Virus record (IMG/VR): IMGVR_UViG_3300037635_005197
Span: 1-24,102 of that record
DNA: 24,102 nt
Strand: one strand, 5' to 3'
Source of the DNA: a virus
The notes beneath the pieces are model-generated. The model did not search any database and had not been told where the DNA came from. It worked only from the letters and a program-made list of their open reading frames with translations. A program made the position numbers and the translations under genes. Shown in pieces: positions 6,934 through 16,800 of the stretch. The stretch's first letter is position 1. Every line of letters begins with the position of its first letter.

Positions 6934-9191
6934 TAGTAATTACCGAATAAATTTGTTTCTGTGAAATCAATTATAGAACTAGACTCTGTTTGTATAGTAT
7001 CATTTTGTTCATATTTATCTTGATTTATGGGATTTTCTCCCAATTCGCCAATGGTATATCGTGCTGACGATGAAGATCCAATAATAACCTCACCATCAGT
7101 AAATGTGCCAGAAATATTACCAATTTTGAGGATATTTGTGGATGTATCCCATGATTTTACGTAAGCAGTTGATCCGGAAGATTCTCCAGTAACGACTTCA
7201 TTGAATATATAAGTTCCAATACCAGTTATTGTTGCTGGCGCTGCAATAGTAATAGATGGTGCAGAAGTATATCCAACACCAGAATTAGTAAGATATACTG
7301 AATCTACTATTCCTGCTGATGTTATATTTACAATTCCCGATGCTGCAGTTGTTCCGAGACCAACAACATCTGGACTGGAAAATGTTACAATTGGCGAATA
7401 ATTGTAACCAGAACCAGCATCTGTAATAGAAATTGAAGAAATTCCACTATATGTGGTATCAATTTCGGCCGTTGCAGTTGCCCCTATACCAGTAGTTCCG
7501 CTTATGATTACATTTGGAATAGATGTATATCCTGCACCAGAATTTGTTATGTATATATTATCAACAGAACAATAACTTCCTATACATGAAGTTATTGCAA
7601 CAGCAGTTGCAGTTATTGAAGGGTAGGCATCTTGAATGGATATTGTAGGAACTGAAGTATAATTAACTCCATTTTCGGTTAAAGATATTCCTGTTACATT
7701 ACCTGTAGAATTTAAAATAACATTTCCAGTGGTTGTGACTCTTTCACCATCTTGGAAGAATAACGTATTTGAAGAATTTTTACTTGTTGACGTTGGTGCT
7801 TCTGCTGGTTGTGATGTTGACCCAATACTAGTAAATCTTAATTCGTCAAGATAAATTTCATTATCAGAAAAATTTCCATTTGGATTTAGGGATACTCCAT
7901 CACTATTCATGAATATAGTATTAAATGTATCAGTTGAATACGAACTATTGATAGTATCGCCAAAGAAGTGAGCAGCAACTCTATGTGAGCCAGAATTATC
8001 GTCAGTTTGGGAAAGTCTTATCCAATTCCAACGATTAAAATTGCTACTATAATCTGATATTAACTCAACTGTAGTGAAACTATTATCAAAATCACTATCT
8101 GGTCTAGACCAATTTAGAGAAGTTGTTCCTCCACTAGTTGAAAAATATAAAGAGTATTTTATGCTATTATCGTCATTAGTGCCCCATTCCAGTATTGTAA
8201 CATCTCCCGCAGCAGCTGTTGTTGCATACAACCAAAATTCAATTGCTCCAGTTTCTCTTTCCGCCAATCCAGAAGTAGGTATAAGTAATCCAGAATTTTC
8301 TCCATTATATGATCTGGATCCAAATTTAACAATAGTGGTTTCATTACCTCCACCAGTTGGATCACTAAATGTAACTGTCGGTATATTCTTATGACTGGGA
8401 TAATATCCACTATTTGTAATTGTAGTACTAGTGACTGATCCTCCCACACTTACAGTTGCAGTTGCTGCAGCACCAACTGCCGTAGGAGGATCATCTATAG
8501 TTACTGTAGGGACTGTAGTATAATTATAACCATCTTCAATAAGATTGATAGTTTTTATATATCCACTATTCTCTCGTATTGTTGCCGAAGCAGAAGCTTG
8601 ACTACCCGATGCTAAAAGTGTTAAGGACTTAATGTATCCATAATCCTCAAGAGATTCATCAATCTCTCCTATACCTGTAGAAATCACAGATGAATGTGTA
8701 TATTCAAAGAGTTCACATTTCAACTCATATACGTATGTTTTTCCTAATTGATAGAATGGTTGTTCATGCTCAACAAATTTAATTTCAAATAATCTTTCAC
8801 CTAGAGGAAACCAAATCAAATCTCCTTCTCTAGGTCTTAAAGATGTAGTATTTTCTGACGTTGGTATTTCAGATAAAAGCGGAGAAATAAAATCTTCAAA
8901 TCTTTCTTTGGAAATAATTAAAGTAACTTCATCCTTCAATTGCATACCGAATTTGCTCAGTATGTCTCCAGATCCAGAATATCCTCCATAATTACTTAAG
9001 TATGCTTCAACTATAAACTTATCAGTAAATTTGGAGGAAGTAACTTCCCTTATAACTGTTTCTTTTCTTATCATCCTTTGAGGTAGATAAGCAATATCCA
9101 TTCCATACATGGATAATTGTTCATTTACTAATGACTGTATTAATCTTTGTTCAGATTCTGAACCATGCAGAAAAAATGGATTTAATGCCAT
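6933..9191 (-). CDS. gp14: Neck protein gp14 with a large beta-rich insertion
   Basis: gp14 joins gp13 in the neck that closes the filled head and docks the tail. T4 gp14 has 256 residues; this one has 752. Residues 1-185 hold the neck-protein core (start MALNPFFLHGSESEQRLIQS, then LPQRMIRKE, FGMQLKDEVTLIISKERFED, LRPREGDLIWFPLGERLFEI, YQLGKTYVYELKCELFEY). The last 35 or so residues (DKYEQNDTIQTESSSIIDF to NLFGNY) return to core-like sequence. Between them sit about 530 residues of GxGYTxxPxVxI repeats (six copies: about 219-231, 260-274, 507-518, 551-563, 591-603, 637-649) around a LamG-like domain (285-458). An isolated Cys pair (C536, C541) lies among the repeats. A Shine-Dalgarno AGGA precedes the ATG. 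The insert may decorate the neck with a glycan-binding fibre or collar; that is inference. Confidence 0.93.
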   Translation of the reverse strand: MALNPFFLHGSESEQRLIQSLVNEQLSMYGMDIAYLPQRMIRKETVIREVTSSKFTDKFIVEAYLSNYGGYSGSGDILSKFGMQLKDEVTLIISKERFEDFISPLLSEIPTSENTTSLRPREGDLIWFPLGERLFEIKFVEHEQPFYQLGKTYVYELKCELFEYTHSSVISTGIGEIDESLEDYGYIKSLTLLASGSQASASATIRENSGYIKTINLIEDGYNYTTVPTVTIDDPPTAVGAAATATVSVGGSVTSTTITNSGYYPSHKNIPTVTFSDPTGGGNETTIVKFGSRSYNGENSGLLIPTSGLAERETGAIEFWLYATTAAAGDVTILEWGTNDDNSIKYSLYFSTSGGTTSLNWSRPDSDFDNSFTTVELISDYSSNFNRWNWIRLSQTDDNSGSHRVAAHFFGDTINSSYSTDTFNTIFMNSDGVSLNPNGNFSDNEIYLDELRFTSIGSTSQPAEAPTSTSKNSSNTLFFQDGERVTTTGNVILNSTGNVTGISLTENGVNYTSVPTISIQDAYPSITATAVAITSCIGSYCSVDNIYITNSGAGYTSIPNVIISGTTGIGATATAEIDTTYSGISSISITDAGSGYNYSPIVTFSSPDVVGLGTTAASGIVNITSAGIVDSVYLTNSGVGYTSAPSITIAAPATITGIGTYIFNEVVTGESSGSTAYVKSWDTSTNILKIGNISGTFTDGEVIIGSSSSARYTIGELGENPINQDKYEQNDTIQTESSSIIDFTETNLFGNY
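7245..7673 (-). repeat. GxGYTxxPxVxI repeat block 2 of gp14 (four copies)
   Basis: Four copies at residues about 507-518 (NGVNYTSVPTIS), 551-563 (SGAGYTSIPNVII), 591-603 (DAGSGYNYSPIVT) and 637-649 (SGVGYTSAPSITI), spaced about 40-46 residues apart. The DNA copies are also similar, for example a tatatccaacaccagaatta-type element near 7272 and a tatatcctgcaccagaattt-type element near 7527, so recent duplication or exchange is plausible. Confidence 0.85.
7818..8339 (-). other. LamG/concanavalin-like domain inserted in gp14
   Basis: Residues about 285-458 of gp14 read like a laminin-G-type jelly roll. They open with VKFGSRSYNGENSGLLIP, continue with GAIEFWLYATT, RWNWIRLSQTDDNSGSHRVA (the strand pair RWNWIRL and HRVAAHF is typical), and close with NEIYLDELRFTSIG. 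Such domains commonly bind carbohydrate. Assignment is by pattern only. The domain is flanked on both sides by GxGYT repeats, as if the repeats carried it. Confidence 0.7.
8370..8537 (-). repeat. GxGYTxxPxVxI repeat block 1 of gp14 (two copies)
   Basis: Residues about 219-231 (EDGYNYTTVPTVTI) and 260-274 (NSGYYPSHKNIPTVTF), lying before the LamG-like domain. The second copy is degenerate, with an insertion between GYY and the IPTVTF strand. Confidence 0.75.
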
Positions 9192-9193
9192 AA

Positions 9194-10066
9194 TTATCCT
9201 ATAAAGTCATAAGGTGGTAATTCGTATTCTGCTGCCATTCTCTGTTTTAATGCAGTCAACTCTCTTTCTGCATCATCATATATTTCTCTACCATTCAATT
9301 CAACTCCACCAGGAAGTTTCACTCCTCTAAATTTTAATAAATTTTGTCCCCACTGTCTTTTAATTAAAGATGTTAAATATTTTTTAACAAAACTGTCATT
9401 ATATACTTGTGTGAATGATGTAGGATCTAATGCTCTGTAACAATCTAAAACAATAAAATTGCCTACTGTTTGCGATCCCCAATCAATATCCATATACAGT
9501 CTATCTTGCCTCTTATTAAATCTAATCTGCTTATCTGTTGTCAGCATATGATCGATATCTTCAAGATATCTTTTGGTCATTGAATATTGAAGCAATTCTA
9601 CAGAATTAAAATAATATAGATCATTTAGAAAGAGTTGATATTTAATACTAAACATTCCACCAGAAATAGAACTAGTATCAAATTTGAATATTCTTTCAAC
9701 ACCAATAACTGAATCTGGAACTTGTATAAAATTGGAATTTTCGTACCAGTTGGAAGTTATTGTACCAAGACCACTTACATCAGTTGATGTTGCGGTAGTA
9801 GTTACAATACCAACACCAGAACTTCCATCTACACTAGTTAATCCTGCAGAAGATGCACCTCTACCCCTATCTATATCAGATTGAGTAATCTGATACTTAA
9901 GATACATTCTTTCAACACCATCAAAGTGTCTCTCATTAAAATATTGAATTGTATCATCTACTAAATCATCTAATTGATCATCATCTACATTTATTTCTAA
10001 AACAGGATGTCCGAGTCTACGTAAGCAATAATCTATTAAACCTTGTTTTGTTGATGGTTTTGCCAT
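9194..10066 (-). CDS. gp13: Neck protein gp13
   Basis: Head-completion protein that, with gp14, plugs the portal after packaging and receives the tail. It has 290 residues against 309 in T4. Family signatures: MAKPSTKQGLIDYCLRRLGH at the N-terminus with the acidic DDDQLDDLVDDTIQYF helix (28-43), NDLYYFNSVELLQYSMTKRY (148-167), DRLYMDIDW (188-196), and the diagnostic KRQWGQNLLKFRGVKLPGGV (236-255) with LNGREIYDDAERE. Residues about 70-107 (GASSAGLTSVDGSSGVGIVT onward) form a Gly/Ser/Thr-rich insertion in the style of the tail proteins, not typical of a neck core. A Shine-Dalgarno GAGGT, 8 nt before the ATG, overlaps the stop of the upstream 113-residue gene. The stop is 2 nt from the gp14 start. 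Confidence 0.95.
   Translation of the reverse strand: MAKPSTKQGLIDYCLRRLGHPVLEINVDDDQLDDLVDDTIQYFNERHFDGVERMYLKYQITQSDIDRGRGASSAGLTSVDGSSGVGIVTTTATSTDVSGLGTITSNWYENSNFIQVPDSVIGVERIFKFDTSSISGGMFSIKYQLFLNDLYYFNSVELLQYSMTKRYLEDIDHMLTTDKQIRFNKRQDRLYMDIDWGSQTVGNFIVLDCYRALDPTSFTQVYNDSFVKKYLTSLIKRQWGQNLLKFRGVKLPGGVELNGREIYDDAERELTALKQRMAAEYELPPYDFIG
9197..9200 (-). promoter_or_regulatory. Ribosome binding site of gp14
   Basis: AGGA on the minus strand, 5 nt before the ATG at 9191 and spanning the last codons of gp13 (TTTATAGGATAATTATG). It supports the chosen gp14 start. Confidence 0.6.
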
Positions 10067-10072
10067 ATTTTA

Positions 10073-10414
10073 TTACCTCGTTATTGTCTTCGATACTAAT
10101 ACAGAACCCTGCAGAACTCTTGATATGTTATTATCAAGAGTTCTTGTCAATACAACATCATAAACATATCTTCCTGGTTTTAAATCTACAGTGTCAGATG
10201 GTTCTAAAGATATTGTAAGTTCTCCACTTGATGGTGTTACTGTTGTAGTAGCAAAACTAACAGCAGTGGTACTATTTGGGTGCTTTCTTATTTGTGAAGC
10301 ATAAGTATATTCGGATAAATTTAAAGCAGCACCTTCATCATCAGTTAAACTAAAAGTCTGTGAAAAACTTGTTGAAGTGTTTATTGATAAATTCAGTGCA
10401 AAAGGTGCAGACAT
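10073..10414 (-). CDS. Small beta-rich virion-type protein in the wac/fibre position
   Basis: A 113-residue protein of alternating beta-strand pattern. It starts MSAPFALNLSINTSTSFSQT, continues with SLTDDEGAALNLSEYTYASQ and GELTISLEPSDTVDLKPGRY, and closes with YVYDVVLTR, RVLQGSVLVS. The order (polar N-term strand, LTDDEG loop, LKPGRYVYDV strand, LQGxVxVS strand) resembles the small beta-sandwich at the N-terminus of phage baseplate/receptor-binding BppU-type proteins. Short proteins of this kind are common beside gp13 in marine T4-like phages. It lies where T4 has wac. It may be a small fibre, collar or adaptor subunit; function is not established. A GATAAATA late-promoter-like motif and an AAAGG Shine-Dalgarno (close, about 4 nt) precede the ATG. 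Confidence 0.87.
   Translation of the reverse strand: MSAPFALNLSINTSTSFSQTFSLTDDEGAALNLSEYTYASQIRKHPNSTTAVSFATTTVTPSSGELTISLEPSDTVDLKPGRYVYDVVLTRTLDNNISRVLQGSVLVSKTITR
10075..10079 (-). promoter_or_regulatory. Ribosome binding site of gp13
   Basis: GAGGT on the minus strand 8 nt before the ATG at 10066. It overlaps the TAA of the upstream 113-residue gene (CGAGGTAA), so ribosomes ending there are placed to start gp13. Confidence 0.65.
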
Positions 10415-10438
10415 TTACCTTTATTTTAAGTTCTTATC

Positions 10439-10446
10439 TATTTATC
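10439..10446 (-). promoter_or_regulatory. Late-promoter-like motif GATAAATA before the 113-residue gene
   Basis: GATAAATA on the minus strand, in the 33-nt gap between the 54-codon gene and the 113-residue gene and 25 nt before its ATG. It differs from the T4 late consensus TATAAATA only in the first base. It would drive the neck genes gp13-gp14-gp15-gp16. Confidence 0.6.
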
Positions 10447-10447
10447 A

Positions 10448-10612
10448 TCAAATTATAGACAACACTTCCTGCTGCTTCAAATATAATTTAGCATAAGATT
10501 TAGCAATATCTTTTAAAAGTTCTAAAGATTCGATATCATTAATCTCAGAAGAAATTTTATAATATTCGAATTGCTTAGAAATTTTTTCAAGTTTTATATC
10601 ATCTGGATCCAT
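10448..10612 (-). CDS. Small 54-residue helical protein, unrecognised
   Basis: A short gene of 54 codons plus TGA. The protein is charged and almost certainly all-helical: MDPDDIKLEKISKQFEYYKI, then EINDIESLELLKDIAKSY, ending KLYLKQQEVLSII. It is supported by a near-perfect Shine-Dalgarno, AAAGGAG, 7 nt before the ATG, and by a 14-nt overlap with the preceding small gene. Size and helical layout recall small adaptor proteins, superficially NblA, but the NblA motifs are not evident and I do not assign it. Both neighbours are structural genes, so a chaperone or minor virion role is possible. Confidence 0.75.
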   Translation of the reverse strand: MDPDDIKLEKISKQFEYYKISSEINDIESLELLKDIAKSYAKLYLKQQEVLSII

Positions 10613-10805
10613 TGATTAACTCCTTTAATAAAGATTTGATTTCTTTTACATCATTTTTTAGTTGTTCAATTTCTTTTTTTGCGTTTATTCTACTAGAAGA
10701 ACTCTGCAAATACTGATCATAACCATTCAAATCTTTATTGATGATAGCACCAGTATTTGAATCTCTATAAAGATTTGAATGACCTTCAACTTTTACTAAT
10801 TTCAT
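10599..10805 (-). CDS. Small 68-residue protein with C-terminal coiled coil
   Basis: Residues 1-36 (MKLVKVEGHSNLYRDSNTGA, then IINKDLNGYDQYL) read as a small folded part; residues 38-66 (RINAKKEIEQLKNDVKEIKS, then LLKELI) have a clear heptad pattern and should form a coiled coil. Small proteins beginning K(L)xKVEGHSNLYRD and naming a 'TGAI' turn are typical companions of tail genes in marine T4-like phages; none has a known function to my knowledge. The ATG overlaps the stop of the 2518-residue gene as TAATG, so expression is probably coupled to it. A GATAAATA string 40 nt upstream lies in Asp-Lys-Tyr codons and is probably chance. Confidence 0.85.
   Translation of the reverse strand: MKLVKVEGHSNLYRDSNTGAIINKDLNGYDQYLQSSSSRINAKKEIEQLKNDVKEIKSLLKELINGSR
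10620..10626 (-). promoter_or_regulatory. Strong ribosome binding site of the 54-residue gene
   Basis: AAAGGAG on the minus strand, 7 nt before the ATG at 10612. It is the best Shine-Dalgarno in the window and the main evidence that this very short frame is translated. Confidence 0.75.
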
Positions 10806-13800
10806 TATAACAATGCAATTGCGCGAATGTCTTTAAACCTTGGATATTTATCCATTTTTGTTGTAGACATAACAATTTTAATTGTAAATCCTACAAATGG
10901 TCCAACATTTGGTGCTGTATATTGATATTGTATAAATTCATTATCAGCACTACTAGAAGTAAATCTATCGGGCAAACCACTATTATTGGATAAATCAACA
11001 ATATCCAAAAATCCATCAGAATCTAAATCTGAAGTTAAGTTATTATATCCAGGGAACATTTCAAAAATTTTCAAAGTAGTATTCATTTCTGGTCTAATTA
11101 ATGAATACATAACTCTAAAATCAGCAGATTTGTGTCTATATGCACTAATATTCACTCTTAGAGTATTTGAAGGTCTTGCCAAATTAATAGTTTTTGAGAT
11201 GTAAACTGCCGCATGTGGATCCTCTATAAAATTAGAAGTCCTTTTATCCGAAATATAATCTGATATTGGATTATTAATCAGATATTTTGTATATTCTGCA
11301 GAAGCAGTATCCAAGAATATCATTGGAGATAAATTATAGTTTGTAGTAGAAAGACTCAATGATAAGACACTTGACTTGCTTTTTAATAGATTAGGTAAAA
11401 ACTCTTCAGTATTAACTTTCGATGTTACCATACTCAAAGAATTCATTTTATTGGGTTGATTTAATTCCACGTCTACATATGGTTGCTCCAAAAATGATGT
11501 TTCATTACCATTCACACTAGTTGCGCTCACAGATTTTAATTGTGCGGATATAGATGCCTCAGACTCTGGTGGCAGTATAGCACTTATGAATGGAGTTACT
11601 GTATCATAAAGAACATTTTCTGAAGCATATACATTGGTACCGCCAACACTTTTTTCCTTATTGAATGATAATGCAGGATTACTACCTGTAGAACCATCAG
11701 TATTTCTATTAACAGCTATAGGATTGCTATCAATATCTAAAGATCCTATTGGTATTTTAATATAATAAGAATTGATATCAATTCCAGTATCTACAATATT
11801 ATGCTTAGTGTTAATTCTGCGTAATGAAACACCACCACACTCATATTTTTGAATAAATGTCTCTGAAGGATGTGGCACTGCAATAGTGTCTTCAAGACCT
11901 CTAGAAAGTCCTCCAATTTCTGTACCACTTACGGAAGTATAACTCATTAACTCACTATTAACTATCAAATACCCAGGATTTGTACTTGAAACATCTGCAC
12001 CCTCAAATTGTTGGAATAGAGAAATATCTAAACTGCTAACGTTAATAGATTGAGAGTTTCTTGTAATTGATGAAGTAATTTTGATTTTTGATGTATCTGG
12101 TGATACTGCAGAAATTGAAACAATATTATTTGTAGCATACATTCCATGATCGAAATGATTTACTAGAGCATATGTCCCATCATAATAATCAGATAAATAT
12201 GTCTCCGATGACTGTATATGTGTGTTAGCAAGAGACACAGCACCACCACCATCATTATAGTAAATTAAATCCTGGAGGTTAAATGAATCGCCAGCAACAT
12301 TTGTCAGGTATAACGTATCAATACTACTATCATTACTTGTAATTGTGATTCTAGAATTTTCTCCACTAGGTACTGAAGAAGTTCCTGTTATATCAGAAGT
12401 AACGATTCCAACAACATCACCAATTGCATATCCTTTTCCTTTAGAAACTGGAGTTGCGCTGTCAATAATACCATTAGTAGCATTTACACTTAATGTTAAC
12501 CCAGATCCATTTCCAGTTATGTTGAATGTTGATACTGAAGAACTACCATTAGAATATCCTCTTCCACCAGTGTCAATGCTTACTGTATGTGCAAGACCAC
12601 CAACACTTTCAATAATACCCTGAACATAAGATTTAGTAGTATCTTGAATTTTTCTTCCTGCAGTTAAATCTGTAAGAAGACCTGCATCAGTTATGGTATC
12701 AATGCCAACTTTTAATTTTCTTGGAAGAATAGTTAATGGATTATTAGTCAGTTTACGAATATAACTATTTCCCTTTGAAAGTGGAGTGTTACCAAAATAG
12801 GCGATTCCCTCAGTAGATGTGAATTCTGCTTTATATAAAGTAAATTTCATATCTTCATACTGATCTGGTGTCCATGTAGATCCATTCTGAGATTTAAATA
12901 AACTGCCAATTGCAAACTGCTGTGTATATCTTACAGATTCAGCATCTGGTAAATTAGCAGTATTTAATGTATTTTCTCCCATTTTTGCAGTAAATACCTC
13001 ATATTCATCACTTTCTGGTGCCATCAAGACAATTGCATATTCTAAACCTGGAGGTAAATATATTGGATATGGGAAAGTTACCTTTGTTGCAACAGTTCCA
13101 TCAATAGATATATTGTCTCTTAAAATAGTTTCTCCATCAACTTTATCTGTTGGTCTTAGTGTTACTGGATCACCAATCATAGTTAACGTGGGAGTTCCAA
13201 ATTCGGTGGTTCTAATTTGGATTGTGATTGGAGCATTTCCAGAATCTACAGAAGCAAAAAATAAGTCAATTGAAGTTAGAAATGCTCCAAGTTCATCATC
13301 ATTGAATGAATTTAATCCCCTAGCAGTTCCAACCAAAAAAGTTTGCGCTAAAGGATCATCATGTCGCTGCTGCTCAATAATTTGGGTAATATTTTTAGTA
13401 ACTTTAGTTACATTGGTTATATCTTGAGTTACATTAGTAATATTATTAACGACTGGAGTCGGTGTCTCAATATTGGATATATTCTCATTCCTAACTGCAG
13501 TTAGAGTTCTTGTTCTAACCTGATTAGTTGTGGTTAAATTACCAGTTAACTCAATTACTCTTATCGTATTTTGGAATTTGTTAACAGTTCCTCTAGAACT
13601 ATATGTTGTTTCTGCAGAAGAAATATCCGTGGATCCAACAATGCCTAGACTATTTTCTTCGGAAGAGGATAGTCTGAAAGTTTTATTTCCTGTCGGAATT
13701 CTTACTGCTGGTACTGGATTCTCATGTGGTTCTCTGATAAAGAATGTGCCTATTACATCACCATAGTTATCTGTAACTAATCTAATATCTTTGACATATG

Positions 13801-16800
13801 CAATAGCACCGCTCGTCTCACCAATTAAGATTGCTCCTTTTAGAAGATATCCACCATATTCTTCACCTGCAGAATCATCTGATAAAGATAATGTGTCAAT
13901 ATTCAATGTAGTAGAAGATTGACTATATCCTGCTGGCATAGATTCATTTTTACTATATGGATTTACATCATAAACTCTATTTGGAGAGTTATATACCCCA
14001 GATTTATGATTAGATTCTGCAAGTCGGAATCTCATAATTTCAATAGCATCATCCCAAACAGATATATTTTCACCTACTTCAAAAACACCATCAGATCCCG
14101 GACTACTTAACTGAAGATCTTGTGTAATTTCAATTAACTTTGGCGTAATATCAATATTACTAATTCCATCTAAAGAAGCATAATACCTAGTAGATGCTTT
14201 CAAGTTTGAAGATGAAAATTCAGTATTTCTAGATCTCATAAATTGATCTATTTCACTATCAACAAATGTAGTTTCATTAGTTGAAGAGGTATCTGAATCA
14301 GAATCAGAGGTTACTATTTTGTTAATATTTCCCGTATCAGCATCACTTAGATTGAGGGTTGTAAATGTATCTCTATATTGATTTAAACCTAATGGAGCAC
14401 CTGTTGTATTATCTTGTAGATTTCCGAGATTAAGTGTTTCTGTTTGTATATTACTTTCTAAATTTAATGTTAAACTATGTGTAAGTGTTTTATTGTCTAG
14501 TTGTACGGTTCTTATCCAAATATCTTCAAAAGGATTCAATCGAATATCGCCAACATATTGAATAACATGGAATGGATTGACATTTGATACTCTCGTTGCT
14601 AACTCTTGCTTGACCCACTCTCTACTAGTGTAATTTAATGTTACAACATTTCCAGTTTTCTTAACTCTATTATCTAACAGAGTATAATCTTGTGAAGAAT
14701 CATATTCAGTATTACTTATATCACTTTCAGTCAAAACCTGATATGGAACTACATTCCTCATTTTCAGAGGGGTTAATTCCTTGGAGTCTTGATTAACTTC
14801 ACAAAAAGAGAAAGGTACATCAATGAAATCATTATTATTAAATGAATCTGCAAAAAATCCAGTTTTAAATCTATCAAATCCATCAGAATCTTTTATTTGC
14901 AATGCCTGAGTATTTAATTCTAGTAAAGATAATGATGTTACTTCTTCTAAAATTTCTACTCTGTCTTGTATTATACCAATATCTCTCATTGTATATCTTT
15001 TATTATCAATCATACTAATTCTTGCGTCACTAATATCAAAAAGATATGGTGGCAATAATATTGTAGCTAATTCTAATAAATCAGGAGATTTTTTGGGTGC
15101 TTTAGGTTGTAATGATGAAATTCCTTTTTCCAAAGAAAAAGTTCCAGTAGAATCTAAATACAATTTATCAATTCTAGGCAAGTATACATCATAGGAAATT
15201 AATGTTGCTTCGTTTGGTGTAATTATAACTTTTGGAGAATTTCCAAAAGATCTTCCATCCTTAGAAAATGGCGAACTAGTGCTGCTACTAAAATAAGAGA
15301 CCCTTGGTCTAAAATCTAAAATATCTGACGCTTTAATTCCAAAACGTCCTACACGAGGAATTGTAGATCCATAATTTTCCGCATCATAACTTAGTACAGA
15401 ATATAAATCGCCATTATCTACTGCATTTACATCATAGCGATCAAAAATAATTTTTATTTTTCTACTTGGTTCTGCTTCACCATTGATTCTAATTAACCTA
15501 GAGTAGTCATAATATTCATCTTTATGTCCTTTATCTAATTTAAACGAGGATGTTATATCAGTGTAAGATCCTGGTGTAATTGACTCAATAATGGCATCAG
15601 TATTTGTAGATCTAAATTTAACATTTTCTCCAATTTGAAATTTGGGACTATTTAAATATGCAATAGTTACACTATTAGTTGTTTTTTCGATAACTCTTGC
15701 AACAGATTGTGATGATAATCCTTCAAATTCTTCGCCTATCAATACATTATCGCCTACAGAATAAATTGAAGAAAAGTTAATTGTATCTAAAGATATAGTA
15801 CGACCATCCAATTCTTCATAAACAGCGATAATCCTAGCAACGTCTGGATACCTTAAGCAAATTTCTTCATCTTGAACTCTTAATCCATAATATCTATTAT
15901 ATGTCAATCCATCATTACTACTATTACTTGCATTAGATCCTGAACTCTTATATTTTGAAAGAGATACATCTAAAGTTTCACTTTTTTTAAATACCTTCGT
16001 TTTGCTTTGTATACTAGATTTTACAAATGATGCTGTTATTGAAGATATCGTTTTATTCTGAATATTATTAAATGTTACAGTTGTAAAATTATTTGTAAAT
16101 ACAACTTTATCTTGTGTCAAGGGTTCTATAACACCATCACTGTAATGAATAGAATATTTTTCCGCATCAAAGGCATCAAACTTTATCGTTCCAGAATTGT
16201 TTGCAAAATTAAAATCTCCAATAGATACGGATATTAATAGATCTCCTCCAACAGATGAATTAAATCCTGTTATCTGTGATGTAAATGTTAATTGAGATCC
16301 TGACAGATCTACGGTTTCAATAGTTCTATTTGGAAGAATTGAGTATAAGTATCCTTTTTCCGGATTTTCTATTTCCGAAGTTCCAATTTTAAAACTTACA
16401 TTTTCAATAGTGCCAGAATTTCCATCTGAAGCACTTGGAACTAGTCCAGAATTCACTCCAGATACATTTTTCTCTGGCACTAAAGTTAAACTATTGGTAT
16501 TGACAGCACTTACACGGTTGAAGGTTTCTGTAGTATCTGTTGGTATTGTATATTTTACTATATCTTTCACCTTTATTCCACTAAATGGTTTAGTGGATGT
16601 CAAAGTTGCGGAATTATTATCAACTCTTGCAATACTTACGCTATCATTGGCAGTATATCCTGGCGCTATTTTAGTTTTTAATATTACGTCCGCAAAAAAC
16701 TTTAAACTATTAGATGTATCAACAACAGATTTAATATCTTCAGAAGAAAATACTTTTAAAGATTTTATATTTCTTTTATTTTCTTCTATACCATCAATAT

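Noticed and set aside
7012-7019. GATAAATA inside gp14, and another at 10845-10852 inside the giant tail gene
   Set aside because: Both arise from Asp-Lys-Tyr codons in conserved protein sequence; spacing to the next start (79 and 40 nt) is inconsistent with the better sites.
7245-8537. Regularly spaced similar DNA elements that might suggest a CRISPR array
   Set aside because: They are in frame, degenerate, encode the GxGYT protein repeat and are separated by coding sequence; they are not identical direct repeats with unique spacers.
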